Shown piece after piece: positions 25,807-34,712 of a DNA stretch of 64,000 bases; positions within the stretch are counted from its first letter, which is position 1; the number at the start of each line of letters is the position of its first letter. This DNA comes from Phyllobacterium endophyticum (GTDB taxonomy: Bacteria; Pseudomonadota; Alphaproteobacteria; Rhizobiales; Rhizobiaceae): NCBI RefSeq assembly GCF_003010935.1, contig NZ_PGGN01000003.1, forward strand, positions 496,001 through 560,000, given 5' to 3'. The notes beneath the pieces were generated by a model, which searched no databases, was not told where the DNA came from, and saw nothing but the letters and a program-made list of their open reading frames with translations. A program made the position numbers and the translations under genes.

Positions 25807-26558
25807 TCTGCGGCTCTGCTCTTGTTCTGTTTTTTCAGGTTTGCGGCACCGCGCCTGAGGTCATCCTCGACGGTCGCTATCAGCTTCAGTGCCTCCGCAC
25901 GTGCGGCAACCGGGTCGCGGGCCGCAATCGCGTTGAAAAGCGTCCTATGATAGGGGAAGCTCGCATGACCAAAATCCCGTACACCCAGGGGATGCTCCCA
26001 GAACCGGTGAAACATCTCGTACATCGCGGCGATGATCTGCTCGAACAACGGATTTCCGGACGTTCGGAATACGGCAAGGTGAAAGTCCCAATCCTCATCG
26101 GCGGACATGCCGTGGCGAACGTGGAAGGCTTCTTCCATTACAATCAGTTTGTGTTCAATCAGCGCGAGATCGGCATCATTGGCGCGCTCGGCACAAAGAA
26201 CCGCCGCTTCGGCCTCGAGGCCGCGACGGATTTCCAGCGTGTGCATCAAACTGTTGAAATCATTGCCTGACGGCAGCGTCAACGGCATATGCAGCATGTT
26301 GCGTGTGACAACCGCCTTTAGATATGTACCGCTGCCTTGCCTGCGCTCTACAAGCCCGAGTTCCTGCCAGCGGGTCAGCGCTTCACGCACGGTTGTTCGG
26401 CTGACTTTCAAATGTTCCGCGAGCAGTCGTTCGGTCGGCAGCCGGTCTCCGGGGTTCAATGCCTCCCCGGTGACGAAATCCACCAGCGCTTGCAGCACCG
26501 CGTCATCACGTGATGCCGTCTGAACCGGCAAAAGAACCGAACCTGTCACGGAGCGCAT
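25803..26558 (-). CDS. GntR family regulator, FCD (FadR) subfamily
   Basis: Regulator of 251 residues with a winged helix-turn-helix at residues 20-85 (LKVSRTTVREALTRWQELGL) and an FCD sensor domain (residues 100-235, with DEDWDFHLAVFRTSGN). It heads the operon that contains the PLP enzyme and the sugar importer and overlaps the next gene by four bases. A near-perfect palindrome immediately upstream of its start suggests autoregulation of the whole operon. The effector is unknown. Confidence 0.9.
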   Translation of the reverse strand: MRSVTGSVLLPVQTASRDDAVLQALVDFVTGEALNPGDRLPTERLLAEHLKVSRTTVREALTRWQELGLVERRQGSGTYLKAVVTRNMLHMPLTLPSGNDFNSLMHTLEIRRGLEAEAAVLCAERANDADLALIEHKLIVMEEAFHVRHGMSADEDWDFHLAVFRTSGNPLFEQIIAAMYEMFHRFWEHPLGVRDFGHASFPYHRTLFNAIAARDPVAARAEALKLIATVEDDLRRGAANLKKQNKSRAAE

Positions 26559-26913
26559 GCCTCAATTGGTTGGACCATTGGGCCAATCCACCACATATAG
26601 AAGCCGAAGTCAAACGCCGGGCATGACTTTTGCCGCGGGAAAGAGCGCCGGGTGTCGTGTTGTTCCTGAGCGCCTGTTAACCGACTGCCGCACCGCGCAC
26701 TGGAATGATGCGCCGCTTCGACAGACAAACCAAAAGGGTAAGGCTGGACACAAGTTAATGGAGCAGTTCGATACTTACACTGCGAATTCTGTGTAAACGC
26801 CTATCCGGCCCATCATCCTCAAACAGTAACCAACCTGAGGGAAATACCGAGTTGCGTTCAAGAACTTCATTATTAACGCAGATTAACCAAAACGGCGGGG
26901 CAATCGAAGTGTT
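26559..26913. other. Gap of 355 bp upstream of the GntR operon
   Basis: No gene was recognised on either strand. The left end carries the probable GntR operator and therefore the promoter of the long minus-strand block. The remainder (26600-26913) shows a plus-strand open frame without family features and an A+T-rich piece at 26820-26890 with no recognisable motif. Confidence 0.5.
26565..26579. promoter_or_regulatory. Probable GntR (FadR-class) operator
   Basis: ATTGGT-TGG-ACCATT, an inverted repeat with one mismatch that matches the TGGTNNGACCA-like and ATTGGTnnnACCAAT sites of FadR-subfamily regulators. It lies only seven bases upstream of the GntR start, where bound protein would block its own promoter. 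A second partial copy (GGGCCAATCC) adjoins at 26579-26588. Confidence 0.65.
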
Positions 26914-27084
26914 TCACCACTTCTTTTTCTTGCGTTTTTGATCCGCCGGCTTCGGCTCGAACAGATCGGTATCGGATACTTCCCTGGCATCCGATGACTC
27001 CGGTTCGGTAGATTTCAGTGCGGTTGGTTTAGTCTCGGGCTGGGACTTTGAACCGGTGTCTTTCAACGCGAATTTGATCGCCAT
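26914..27084 (-). CDS. Small basic protein of unknown function, 56 aa
   Basis: Predicted protein of 56 residues, not recognised. It starts MAIKFALKDTGSK, is rich in Lys, Pro, Glu and Ser, has no hydrophobic segment, and ends in the basic run RKKKKW. Low complexity suggests a disordered, perhaps nucleic-acid-binding peptide. The ATG at 27084 is preferred to a TTG at 27117, although no strong ribosome-binding site is visible. It is divergent from the ftsK-like gene 183 bases away. Existence as a protein is likely but not certain. Confidence 0.5.
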   Translation of the reverse strand: MAIKFALKDTGSKSQPETKPTALKSTEPESSDAREVSDTDLFEPKPADQKRKKKKW

Positions 27085-27267
27085 TACGAACTGCTTTCTG
27101 ATGTAAAATCTGCGCAAGGCAGAGAATGCTGGTGCTTAGCATGAAGGGCAAATAATTGCGCGTGAAATCGAGCCCCGATCGTCGGAAGTAGCGACTTGTT
27201 AACCTTGGTTTTCTATTCAGGATAAGCCCCCCTTTGGGTCAACTCACATAGTTCCGCTGCAGGCATC

Positions 27268-29787
27268 ATGCGTATCCCCAGAACAAACTTTCCCCTAAAG
27301 GCAGATGAATTCGAGTTCGAAAGTCGCGACAGGAAGGACCCGATTCACGTGCCGGTTCCACCGGCGCCCAGGCTGGACCCTGCGAATGAAGAACCTGGCG
27401 GGCTCTACGAGAGCGTCGTCGTCAGGAGGTCAACGGCCCCAGCGTCGCCAAAGACGTTGTTCGAGGCAAAGCGCTCGGCCATTTCTGACCAAAACATATT
27501 TGGTACGGATAAATCGTCAGCGCCGATCTCAAAACGTATGTTCTCGCTATCAGAAAATGTCCGCTTCACCCGGACCCCCGACAGTGAACTTGTGAAAGGC
27601 AAGGGTTCGGTCACGGAGCAAGCAATCACACTTCCGGAAGACGAACCTATGGTTGCCGAACACCTGCCCTCAAGCCCGAAGACGGTTGAGGTACCCGGCC
27701 TGGCGGCCGAAACCTTACCGTCTCTCCTCTTCAGCCAGGCCATACAAGTTCAGTCTCCCGGGGCTGCCCACCCGCAGACACTCGCCAAAGCCCTTCCCGA
27801 CATAAAAGCAACGCCGCTGACCGCTTCACCACTCGTTTACGTGTCCGATTATGCTTTCTTCGAGACCGCTAGCTTTATTGGCGCGATCGCCCCTGTTGTT
27901 ACCGCTGCTGCAAAGCCAGGTCCGAGATTCAGTCCCGATGAAATCACGGCTCGCTTCCGCGTGCTGGAGTACAATAAGACTAAGGCGCACGAGGAACCGA
28001 TCAAGCCACAGCCTATCTCGCCGCTCCTGCCACCGGCTGTCGAAACACACCAGGATGAGCCAACGGCAGAACAGCGACTGGAAAAGCGCAACGTCATTGA
28101 CGTGAATACGAGCGACATTTGCCCACCAGGTCCGCCGCTCGCCGTTCAGCGCACTCTTCCCCGCCGCCGGGATATTGCACCTGCCCAGTCGCCGCTTCCA
28201 CCCCGGCGCACCGCAATGCTGGATTCTGCCGAACCGCGGATTTCTCCGGCCAGCCACATCACCTACGAAAAGCCGTCCGTAACCCTGCTGCAGGAAGCGG
28301 TCACGCATGATGTAATTACCATTTCGCAGGAAACCCTTGAGCAGAACGCAGGGCTTCTTGAAAGCGTGCTTGAGGACTTCGGCATTCGCGGAGAGATCAT
28401 CCACGTGCGTCCCGGACCGGTCGTCACACTCTATGAGTTTGAGCCGGCTCCGGGCGTAAAATCCTCACGTGTCATAGGCTTGGCCGACGACATCGCTCGT
28501 TCCATGTCCGCGCTGTCCGCGCGCGTTGCCGTCGTCCCCGGTCGCAATGTTATCGGTATCGAATTGCCCAATGCCACGCGCGAAACCGTCTATCTGCGCG
28601 AGATGGTAGCATCGGAAAACTTCGACAAGACGAGGTTCAAACTTGCGCTGTGCCTCGGCAAGACAATTGGAGGAGAGCCTGTCATCGCCGAACTGGCGAA
28701 GATGCCGCATCTACTCGTTGCCGGGACGACAGGTTCGGGCAAATCAGTTGCCATCAACACGATGATATTGTCGCTGCTTTACCGGCTGACGCCGGAGGAG
28801 TGCCGTCTGATCATGGTCGATCCGAAAATGCTCGAACTGTCCATTTATGACGGCATCCCACATCTGCTTACCCCGGTGGTCACCGATCCGAAGAAAGCCG
28901 TGATGGCTCTCAAATGGGCTGTGCGTGAGATGGAAGACCGCTACCGGAAAATGTCGAAGTTGGGGGTTCGCAACATCGATGGCTTCAACGCCCGCGTTAC
29001 CGCCGCGCAGGAAAAGGGTGAGACGGTGATGTGCACGGTACAAACAGGTTTCGACAAGGGAACAGGCGAGGCCCAGTATCAGCAGGAGCCGCTGGATCTC
29101 ACGCCGATGCCCTATATCGTCATCATCGTGGACGAGATGGCCGACCTGATGATGGTAGCTGGCAAAGACATTGAGGGTGCCATCCAGCGGCTCGCCCAGA
29201 TGGCGCGCGCCGCCGGAATTCACCTCATCATGGCGACACAGCGTCCGTCGGTCGATGTCATCACCGGAACCATAAAGGCAAACTTCCCCACGCGTATTTC
29301 GTTTCAGGTAACCTCCAAGATCGACAGCCGCACCATCCTCGGCGAGCAGGGTGCGGAGCAACTGCTCGGCCAGGGCGACATGCTGCATATGGTCGGTGGC
29401 GGCCGGATTTCCCGCGTCCATGGCCCATTCGTTTCGGATGAAGAAGTCGAAAAGGTTGTCGCGCACCTGAAGACACAAGGCCAGCCGGACTATCTCGATA
29501 CCGTAACGGCCGATGAAAGCGACGAGGAAGACGCGGATGCCGACGACAGTTCTGTCTTCGACAAGGGCGCCGTCGCCGCTGAAGATGGCAACGAGCTCTA
29601 TGATCAGGCAGTCAAGGTGATGCTGCGTGACAAGAAGTGCTCGACGTCCTACATCCAGCGACGGCTGCAGATCGGTTATAACCGCGCTGCTTCGCTGGTG
29701 GAGAGGATGGAAAAGGAAGGCCTCGTCGGCCCCGCCAACCACGTTGGCAAGCGTGAGATTCTCAACAGCAGCAGGGACACATCCTGA
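27268..29787 (+). CDS. ftsK: FtsK/SpoIIIE DNA translocase lacking the N-terminal membrane domain
   Basis: DNA translocase of 839 residues. Residues 1-340 are Pro/Ser/Thr-rich, low-complexity and without any membrane helix. The alpha domain starts near residue 345, the RecA-like motor has Walker A GTTGSGKS (about 485-492) and Walker [11 protein letters not shown] (about 619), with [20 protein letters not shown] following. A C-terminal gamma winged-helix domain (residues 775-835, [20 protein letters not shown]) reads KOPS-type sites and contacts XerD. Classical FtsK carries four membrane helices at the N-terminus; these are absent, so a second, membrane-anchored FtsK probably exists elsewhere in the genome. 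No cell-division genes are near. Confidence 0.92.
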   Translation: MRIPRTNFPLKADEFEFESRDRKDPIHVPVPPAPRLDPANEEPGGLYESVVVRRSTAPASPKTLFEAKRSAISDQNIFGTDKSSAPISKRMFSLSENVRFTRTPDSELVKGKGSVTEQAITLPEDEPMVAEHLPSSPKTVEVPGLAAETLPSLLFSQAIQVQSPGAAHPQTLAKALPDIKATPLTASPLVYVSDYAFFETASFIGAIAPVVTAAAKPGPRFSPDEITARFRVLEYNKTKAHEEPIKPQPISPLLPPAVETHQDEPTAEQRLEKRNVIDVNTSDICPPGPPLAVQRTLPRRRDIAPAQSPLPPRRTAMLDSAEPRISPASHITYEKPSVTLLQEAVTHDVITISQETLEQNAGLLESVLEDFGIRGEIIHVRPGPVVTLYEFEPAPGVKSSRVIGLADDIARSMSALSARVAVVPGRNVIGIELPNATRETVYLREMVASENFDKTRFKLALCLGKTIGGEPVIAELAKMPHLLVAGTTGSGKSVAINTMILSLLYRLTPEECRLIMVDPKMLELSIYDGIPHLLTPVVTDPKKAVMALKWAVREMEDRYRKMSKLGVRNIDGFNARVTAAQEKGETVMCTVQTGFDKGTGEAQYQQEPLDLTPMPYIVIIVDEMADLMMVAGKDIEGAIQRLAQMARAAGIHLIMATQRPSVDVITGTIKANFPTRISFQVTSKIDSRTILGEQGAEQLLGQGDMLHMVGGGRISRVHGPFVSDEEVEKVVAHLKTQGQPDYLDTVTADESDEEDADADDSSVFDKGAVAAEDGNELYDQAVKVMLRDKKCSTSYIQRRLQIGYNRAASLVERMEKEGLVGPANHVGKREILNSSRDTS

Positions 29788-29805
29788 GCGTCGACAGCCA
29801 CGAAC

Positions 29806-30036
29806 CTATTGACGCAGAGCAGCCTTGACGGACTTTAATGGCGAACATCTGATCTTGATGAACTCGTCAGGTGAACGACCGACGATTGCTGTGCGGGCGA
29901 CAAAAGCTTGTCCCTGCATCCCGCACATCATGGCATTGCTGGTCTGTGGCCCATAGATTACGTCCAGAGCGGTACTGGATTGGCAATCCATAGGCGATAG
30001 GCTTGTTGAGCAAATGAGTATGACGACCTGGAGCAT
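29806..30036 (-). CDS. Small protein of unknown function, 76 aa
   Basis: Predicted protein of 76 residues, not recognised by family. It starts MLQVVILICSTSLSPMDCQS, possibly a weak signal sequence, and contains four cysteines (C9, C19, C39 and C64) that could form disulfides after export. The ATG at 30036 follows AAGGGGATACTAGC. It is convergent with ftsK (18-base gap). Upstream are two 15-bp direct repeats resembling PhaR/AniA sites. It is probably a small periplasmic protein, but this is inference. Confidence 0.6.
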   Translation of the reverse strand: MLQVVILICSTSLSPMDCQSSTALDVIYGPQTSNAMMCGMQGQAFVARTAIVGRSPDEFIKIRCSPLKSVKAALRQ

Positions 30037-30091
30037 GCTAGTATCCCCTTGCGAACGGTTGCTCCTCCCGATCGGCGTAAGAGTACGGCAG

Positions 30092-30128
30092 TTTTGCTGC
30101 AATGCAACCTAAATTTTGTTGCAGTGCA
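30092..30128. promoter_or_regulatory. Two PhaR/AniA-like direct repeats
   Basis: TTTTGCTGCAATGCA (30092-30106) and TTTTGTTGCAGTGCA (30114-30128) are direct repeats with two mismatches and a 22-bp period, two helical turns. TGCA/TTGC-rich sites of this type are bound by the PHB regulator PhaR (AniA) in alphaproteobacteria. They lie 56-92 bases upstream of the small gene ending at 29806 and just after the end of the acyl-CoA synthetase gene. Confidence 0.5.
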
Positions 30129-30134
30129 GAAGAG

Positions 30135-31754
30135 TCAGCGTTTCAAGAGTTCATCCAGTTGACCACGCCTGACCAGTTCTTCACGGATCAGTTTCTTGCT
30201 GATCTTGCCATATGCCGATTTGGGCATCTCGGACCAGAACACCAGCCGTTTCGGTATTTTGTACCGGGCGACCTTGTCTGAAAGCCAGTCGATAATTTCC
30301 GCGCAATCAGGGGCCGTGCCGGGGCGGGCAACGCAAACTGCGATCCCGACCTCACCCCATACCAGATCTGGAACACCCAATACCGCAACTTCACTTATGT
30401 CCGGATGGGAAAGCATCTTCTCCTCGATCTCACGCGGATAAATGTTGGAACCACCCGAAATATACATGTCCGAGGCTCTTCCCGTGATAAACAGAAATCC
30501 CGCCTCGTCCATATGCCCAAGATCGCCGGTCCGAAACCAGCCATTGCGGAAGGCTTTCGCATTGGCTTCCGGATTATTGTAATAGCCTGCAAAAACCGCA
30601 GGACCGATTACACAGATTTCGCCGGTTTTGCCTGGAGCAATTTCATTGCCGTCACTATCCTGAATGGATATCTGCATTCCGGTTCGCGTATAGCCGCAGG
30701 TGCCTGGCCGCGGATCGGCATCATGGTCCAGATAATGCGCGGCTGCCGGCAGTACGGTGATATTCCCGGTGACCTCACCCAGACCGTAATATTGCACGAT
30801 AACCTGGCCCAACGTCTTCAAGGCGTTGTTCTGGTCGGTCTGGTACATCGGCGCGCCTGCATAGATTACATGGCGCAGGTACGAGTGATCCCGCTTGTGC
30901 ACGTCAGGGTGTTCGACCAGCATCTTGAGGATGGTCGGCACGGTGAACATGTTGCTTACCCGCCATTCTTCGACAAGACGCCAAGCTTCGGCGATGTCGA
31001 GCTTTTCCGTGGGCAGCAAAATGGTCTTGGCGCCGCGTGCGACCTGGGTCAACTGATGTATGCCGGCGCCGTGTGACAGAGGCGCCACCACCAGCGACGC
31101 GTCTTCGTGTGTCGTGTCAGGCATCAGATCGCATAGATGGCTCGTCACCACAAAAGCCATTTGGCCATGCGTCAGAACTGCAGCTTTTGCCCGCCCCGTC
31201 GTTCCGGAAGTGAAGAAGAACCAGCATGGATCGTCGTGATCCACAATGGCCGTCGGCGTCGTTTCACCATCGAAACGGTTTATAATGTCGTCATAATCCT
31301 CCGCAAAAGCAGCGCTTCCAATGGCAATGACGAATTTCAGAGCGGGGCTTCCTCTCCGGCAGGCCTCCACATGCTCTGGAAATGACTGCCCGCAGATCAT
31401 ACCTACTGCGCCGCTGGCTGAGGCCAGATACGCAACTTCATCGGGCGTCTGCCGGAAGTTTGTCGGCACCCATACGGCTCCGATTTGGAAGCAGGCAAAC
31501 ATGGATTCGAACATTTGGTTGCAGTTTTGGGATTGAACAAGCACACGATCGCCTTTGACGACGCCGAATTGCCTTTGCAACGCTGCGGCCATGGCGCTGA
31601 CACGCCGCTGTAGCTGCGAAAAGGTCCAGGTTTCTTCCCCCCACACAAGTGCAATATCGTCCGGGAATCGCCGCGCCGATTGCGCGAGAAGCCCATGAAG
31701 GTTCATGACCCGTTTCGACATAGGCTCGATCATCAATCCATGTCTGCCGGTCAT
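30135..31754 (-). CDS. Acyl-CoA synthetase (AMP-forming, ANL superfamily)
   Basis: AMP-forming acyl/aryl-CoA ligase, 539 residues. The phosphate loop is FFTSGTTGRAKAAVLTHGQ near residue 189, followed by YYGLGEVTGN, GWFRTGDLGHMDEAGFLF and the catalytic lysine in SAYGKISKK near residue 520. It activates a carboxylic acid with ATP and CoA. The chain-length or aromatic preference cannot be told. The start at 31754 overlaps the IclR stop by four bases (ATGA), so it is co-transcribed with its probable regulator. Confidence 0.92.
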   Translation of the reverse strand: MTGRHGLMIEPMSKRVMNLHGLLAQSARRFPDDIALVWGEETWTFSQLQRRVSAMAAALQRQFGVVKGDRVLVQSQNCNQMFESMFACFQIGAVWVPTNFRQTPDEVAYLASASGAVGMICGQSFPEHVEACRRGSPALKFVIAIGSAAFAEDYDDIINRFDGETTPTAIVDHDDPCWFFFTSGTTGRAKAAVLTHGQMAFVVTSHLCDLMPDTTHEDASLVVAPLSHGAGIHQLTQVARGAKTILLPTEKLDIAEAWRLVEEWRVSNMFTVPTILKMLVEHPDVHKRDHSYLRHVIYAGAPMYQTDQNNALKTLGQVIVQYYGLGEVTGNITVLPAAAHYLDHDADPRPGTCGYTRTGMQISIQDSDGNEIAPGKTGEICVIGPAVFAGYYNNPEANAKAFRNGWFRTGDLGHMDEAGFLFITGRASDMYISGGSNIYPREIEEKMLSHPDISEVAVLGVPDLVWGEVGIAVCVARPGTAPDCAEIIDWLSDKVARYKIPKRLVFWSEMPKSAYGKISKKLIREELVRRGQLDELLKR

Positions 31755-32593
31755 GTCGCCACCTTCGAGGCATTCGGCCGCCTTGGTCGATCATCTTGAG
31801 ACTGGAGATGCGCCAACCGCGCTTCGATTTTCCTGGTTTCACTTCGCATCAGCGCCGCCAGTTCCCCTTGGCGTCCAGGCTGCATGCGGCTGTCGATAGC
31901 CGCTATGCTGAGAGCGCCCGCTGGTCGCCCGTCCGGGTAGCGAATGGCGATTCCGATCCCCCAGGAATTGGTGAGGATCAGACCGGGATTGAGAGCAAAG
32001 CCCTTGTCACGGGCCGCTGCAATATCAGCGCGAATGCGATCGGGATTAAGATTTGGGTATTCGGCGAGAAGCGTGGCTTCGTTCACGGCCAGAATGGTTT
32101 CAACTTCATCATCGGGCATCGCGGCCAGAATCGCCAACGACCCGGCGCCAACACCCAGGGGATGGCGATAGCCTGCCTGCAAGGCATGAGTGCGGATGGG
32201 ATAAGTCCCTTCCTCCCGGTGCAGGCAGACGGAATAGCTATCACGCTGGATGGAAAGAAAGCTGGTGTCCTGCGTCTTGGCCGAAAGGAACCCGAGGCTG
32301 TCACGAGATATCTGTAAAAGCCCATATCGCCGTGTCGCCAAAGTGCCAAGTACGTAGGCTTCCTGACCAAGATAGTAGCGTCTCGTCAAGCGGTCCTGCT
32401 CCAGCAAGCCGGATCGTATGAGCGCCAGGAGCAGTCGCCGAGCAGTAGGTTTGTTGAGGCCGCTTTGTTCGACAATATCAGTGAGCGTGCTGCCGTCGTC
32501 GCCGGAATAACTGACAAGGCTAAGGAGACCAAGCGCCCGATCGACGCTTTGTGAACCATTGAGACCAGCCATCGGCCTGACTTCTTGCTCCAT
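31751..32593 (-). CDS. IclR family regulator
   Basis: IclR-type regulator, 280 residues. The winged helix-turn-helix covers residues 10-70 (TLTDIVEQSGLNKPTARRLL) and the GAF-like effector domain residues 85-255 (GYRHPLGVGAGSLAILAAMP, NSWGIGIAIRYPDGRPAGAL). The ATG at 32593 has AGAGGAAACGGG upstream; the longer frame from 32617 is less likely. Two palindromes lie directly upstream. It is divergent from the PPC-domain gene and leads into the acyl-CoA synthetase gene, so it probably governs uptake or activation of an organic acid. Confidence 0.92.
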   Translation of the reverse strand: MEQEVRPMAGLNGSQSVDRALGLLSLVSYSGDDGSTLTDIVEQSGLNKPTARRLLLALIRSGLLEQDRLTRRYYLGQEAYVLGTLATRRYGLLQISRDSLGFLSAKTQDTSFLSIQRDSYSVCLHREEGTYPIRTHALQAGYRHPLGVGAGSLAILAAMPDDEVETILAVNEATLLAEYPNLNPDRIRADIAAARDKGFALNPGLILTNSWGIGIAIRYPDGRPAGALSIAAIDSRMQPGRQGELAALMRSETRKIEARLAHLQSQDDRPRRPNASKVAT

Positions 32594-32607
32594 CCCGTTT
32601 CCTCTGT

Positions 32608-32626
32608 TGATCCACATTGTGGATCA
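32608..32626. promoter_or_regulatory. IclR operator 1, 19-bp palindrome
   Basis: TGATCCACATTGTGGATCA, two perfect 9-bp arms around one central base, 15 bases upstream of the IclR start codon. IclR-family sites are often TGGAxxxxTCCA-like, and this one fits autorepression. Confidence 0.75.
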
Positions 32627-32636
32627 TTTTGCTCAT

Positions 32637-32655
32637 TTGTGGAACTATGCCACAA
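32637..32655. promoter_or_regulatory. IclR operator 2, inverted repeat
   Basis: TTGTGG-N7-CCACAA, a perfect 6-bp inverted repeat 29 bp (centre to centre) from operator 1. Arms share the GTGG/CCAC core with operator 1. It is the better placed of the two for control of the divergent PPC-domain gene at 32729. Confidence 0.55.
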
Positions 32656-32728
32656 GTCTGCCGGCTGAGTTCAAAATTAGGAAAGCTCCAAGTTGATATT
32701 CGTCATGCAACACATTTGGCGGTGACCT

Positions 32729-33580
32729 GTGCCCAAACGTTTCTTGCGACAACCCGGACCCTCACGCTCACAGCGCTTCGAAAGTTTCGAGGGCGTCGGC
32801 CGGCGCCTGGAATTCGTTCTTGAACCGGGCCGCAATCTCAACGAGGCCGTCGCCGGGCCGCTCAAGGCGTCCGGCATCAAGGCAGCGTCACTTGTTCTCG
32901 AAGGCGGAGCTCTCGATCCGCTCCACTATCTTATGCCGGCACTTGCGAGTGACGGCCACCACGCGGCCTGGTACAGCGATATATTTTCGCTGGCCGGCGA
33001 AACGCGGCTCAGCAATGGCAACGTCACGTTCGGTGAGCGTGACGGCTCTCCTTTCATTCACTGCCACGCAGCTTGGGTCGGGCCGGATGACAAGCCCGGC
33101 GTTGGACACGTACTGCCGCATGAAACCATCGTAAGCCAGCCCATTCGTGCAATCAGCTGGGGTGTCGAAGAGGTGCGGATGGTGTCGGAACCCGATGGGG
33201 AAACCGCTTTCACGCTGTTTCGTCCAATACCTTCGGTAGGGACAAATGCCGCCAAGAGAGGTCCGCGGACGGTGATCGCACGTGTTGGTCCCAATGAGGA
33301 TGTCATCACAGCCGTGGAAGCGATCTGCCTGAAGCACGACTTCACAGCAGCAATGCTGCGTGGTGGCGTAGGCAGCTTGATCGGTGTGCGCTACGCGAAC
33401 GCTTTGCAAGTTGACGATATTGCGACCGAGGTTTTCGTTATCGGCGGCTCTGTGGTGAGCCAGTCGGCCCGCGTCGCAATCATGGCGGTCGACACCCGTG
33501 GCAGCATTACACACGGGGAACTCCTTCGTGGTGAAAACCCGGTCTGCATCACATTTGAACTGTGCCTCGAAGAAGCCTGA
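32729..33580 (+). CDS. Tandem PPC (DUF296) domain protein
   Basis: Protein of 283 residues with two PPC/DUF296 domains, about residues 25-165 and 175-283. The first has a metal-binding HCHAAW motif and a further HVLPHET; the second keeps GGVGSLIGVRYANAL and a single ITHGE histidine. Bacterial PPC proteins are metal-binding trimers without known enzymatic role; plant relatives carry AT-hooks, which are missing here. The start is GTG at 32729. It is divergent from the IclR/acyl-CoA synthetase pair and is probably under the same control. A function cannot be assigned. Confidence 0.82.
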   Translation: MPKRFLRQPGPSRSQRFESFEGVGRRLEFVLEPGRNLNEAVAGPLKASGIKAASLVLEGGALDPLHYLMPALASDGHHAAWYSDIFSLAGETRLSNGNVTFGERDGSPFIHCHAAWVGPDDKPGVGHVLPHETIVSQPIRAISWGVEEVRMVSEPDGETAFTLFRPIPSVGTNAAKRGPRTVIARVGPNEDVITAVEAICLKHDFTAAMLRGGVGSLIGVRYANALQVDDIATEVFVIGGSVVSQSARVAIMAVDTRGSITHGELLRGENPVCITFELCLEEA

Positions 33581-33601
33581 GTGAAGAGCAAGCGGAAGTT
33601 G

Positions 33602-34657
33602 CTAACGCTGATCGTGTTGGCCGGGAGAGCTGAGGCTCTGCAATTCCCGCGCATCCACGCCTTCTATGCGCCGCAACACTGCTCGCGCCAGCTCGCGCCC
33701 GGCGTGGCGGACGTCTTCATTGAACACGATGATCTGCGGACGAAACCATTGCAGCACGTCGGTGGATTGCTTCGACACCAGATCCACATCCTCGCCAATT
33801 TTCAATCCAGCGGCTTCGATTCCCGCGACAATCGCGATAGCCGCGCTGCCGCTGCAGCTGACGATGCCGTCGGGGCGGTGCGGTCCTGACATGATCTCCT
33901 CCATTCGGTCACGGATACGGCCGAGCGAGGTGTCGACGTCGATATCGGGCACTGGAACTGACGTAGCGCGCCCCTCCTCCACAGCACGTTTGAAACCGCG
34001 ATCAAGGTGCCGGTAATAGGTGACGGAAGGTGACGGCCCGGCAACCATTGCGATTCTGTGGCGTCCCCTTGCTATTAGTCTCTTCACGGAAAGATAGGCG
34101 AAAGCCTCATTGTCGAAATCGTGAAATGGATGCTCTATCCCCATCTCGGTCCGCCCGTGCGTGGCGAATGGTATGCCATGTTCGGTCAGGTATCTGACCC
34201 TCGGGTCATCTGGCTCCGTACGCGACATGATGATCCCGTCTGCCGAGCCGGTTTCGACAATGTAACGAATCGGCTGCATCGGGTCATTTTTCACCGAATA
34301 GGGGGTGACGGTCAGATGATAAGGTGTCTCCGACAGCACTTCGGAAATTCCGTAGACCATGTTGGAGGTAAGCCCCATAATCTCCGATTGAGAATTGAGC
34401 ACAAGGCTGATCACATTCGTCTTGCCGGTGCGAAGTCGCACACCCGCACGATTGGGCCGGTAACCGATTTGCTTGGCGATGAGCTGCACGCGGTTTTTGG
34501 TTGCCTGGCCGATTTCAGGCGCGTCCTTGAGCGCACGGGAAACCGTGGTGACACCAAGGCCCGCCATAAAAGCGATGGTCCTCAACGTTGGCCTTTCGCC
34601 CTCGCCGAGTTCGCCTGGTTCCGCTGATTCTTTCTGACCGGCCGCCTTCGTCTTCAT
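33602..34657 (-). CDS. LacI family regulator (AglR-like)
   Basis: LacI/GalR repressor of 351 residues with an N-terminal extension of about 24 residues. The helix-turn-helix follows (IAFMAGLGVTTVSRALKDAP, about residues 28-47) and then GYRPNRAGVRLRTGKTNVIS, a hallmark of the rhizobial AglR branch. The sensor domain fills the rest. It is divergent from a sugar ABC operon, and the gap holds three LacI-type palindromes. It converges on the PPC-domain gene with 21 bases between. Confidence 0.9.
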   Translation of the reverse strand: MKTKAAGQKESAEPGELGEGERPTLRTIAFMAGLGVTTVSRALKDAPEIGQATKNRVQLIAKQIGYRPNRAGVRLRTGKTNVISLVLNSQSEIMGLTSNMVYGISEVLSETPYHLTVTPYSVKNDPMQPIRYIVETGSADGIIMSRTEPDDPRVRYLTEHGIPFATHGRTEMGIEHPFHDFDNEAFAYLSVKRLIARGRHRIAMVAGPSPSVTYYRHLDRGFKRAVEEGRATSVPVPDIDVDTSLGRIRDRMEEIMSGPHRPDGIVSCSGSAAIAIVAGIEAAGLKIGEDVDLVSKQSTDVLQWFRPQIIVFNEDVRHAGRELARAVLRRIEGVDARELQSLSSPGQHDQR

Positions 34658-34688
34658 ATCGTGAACTACTCGAGTCCTTCTTCAGTCT

Positions 34689-34702
34689 CTGTATCGTTTC
34701 AG
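34689..34702. promoter_or_regulatory. LacI half-conserved operator, copy 1
   Basis: CTGTATCGTTTCAG, 13 of 14 bases identical to the site at 34914. It lies 32 bases upstream of the LacI regulator start, so it may serve autoregulation. Confidence 0.55.
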
Positions 34703-34712
34703 CAATCAAGTG

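Noticed and set aside
26557-26796. Plus-strand frame of 79 codons upstream of the GntR operon
   Set aside because: No ribosome-binding site, no family features, and it overlaps the operator and promoter region.
28744-29742. Minus-strand open frame of 332 codons
   Set aside because: Antisense to the FtsK motor and gamma domains; no recognisable domain.
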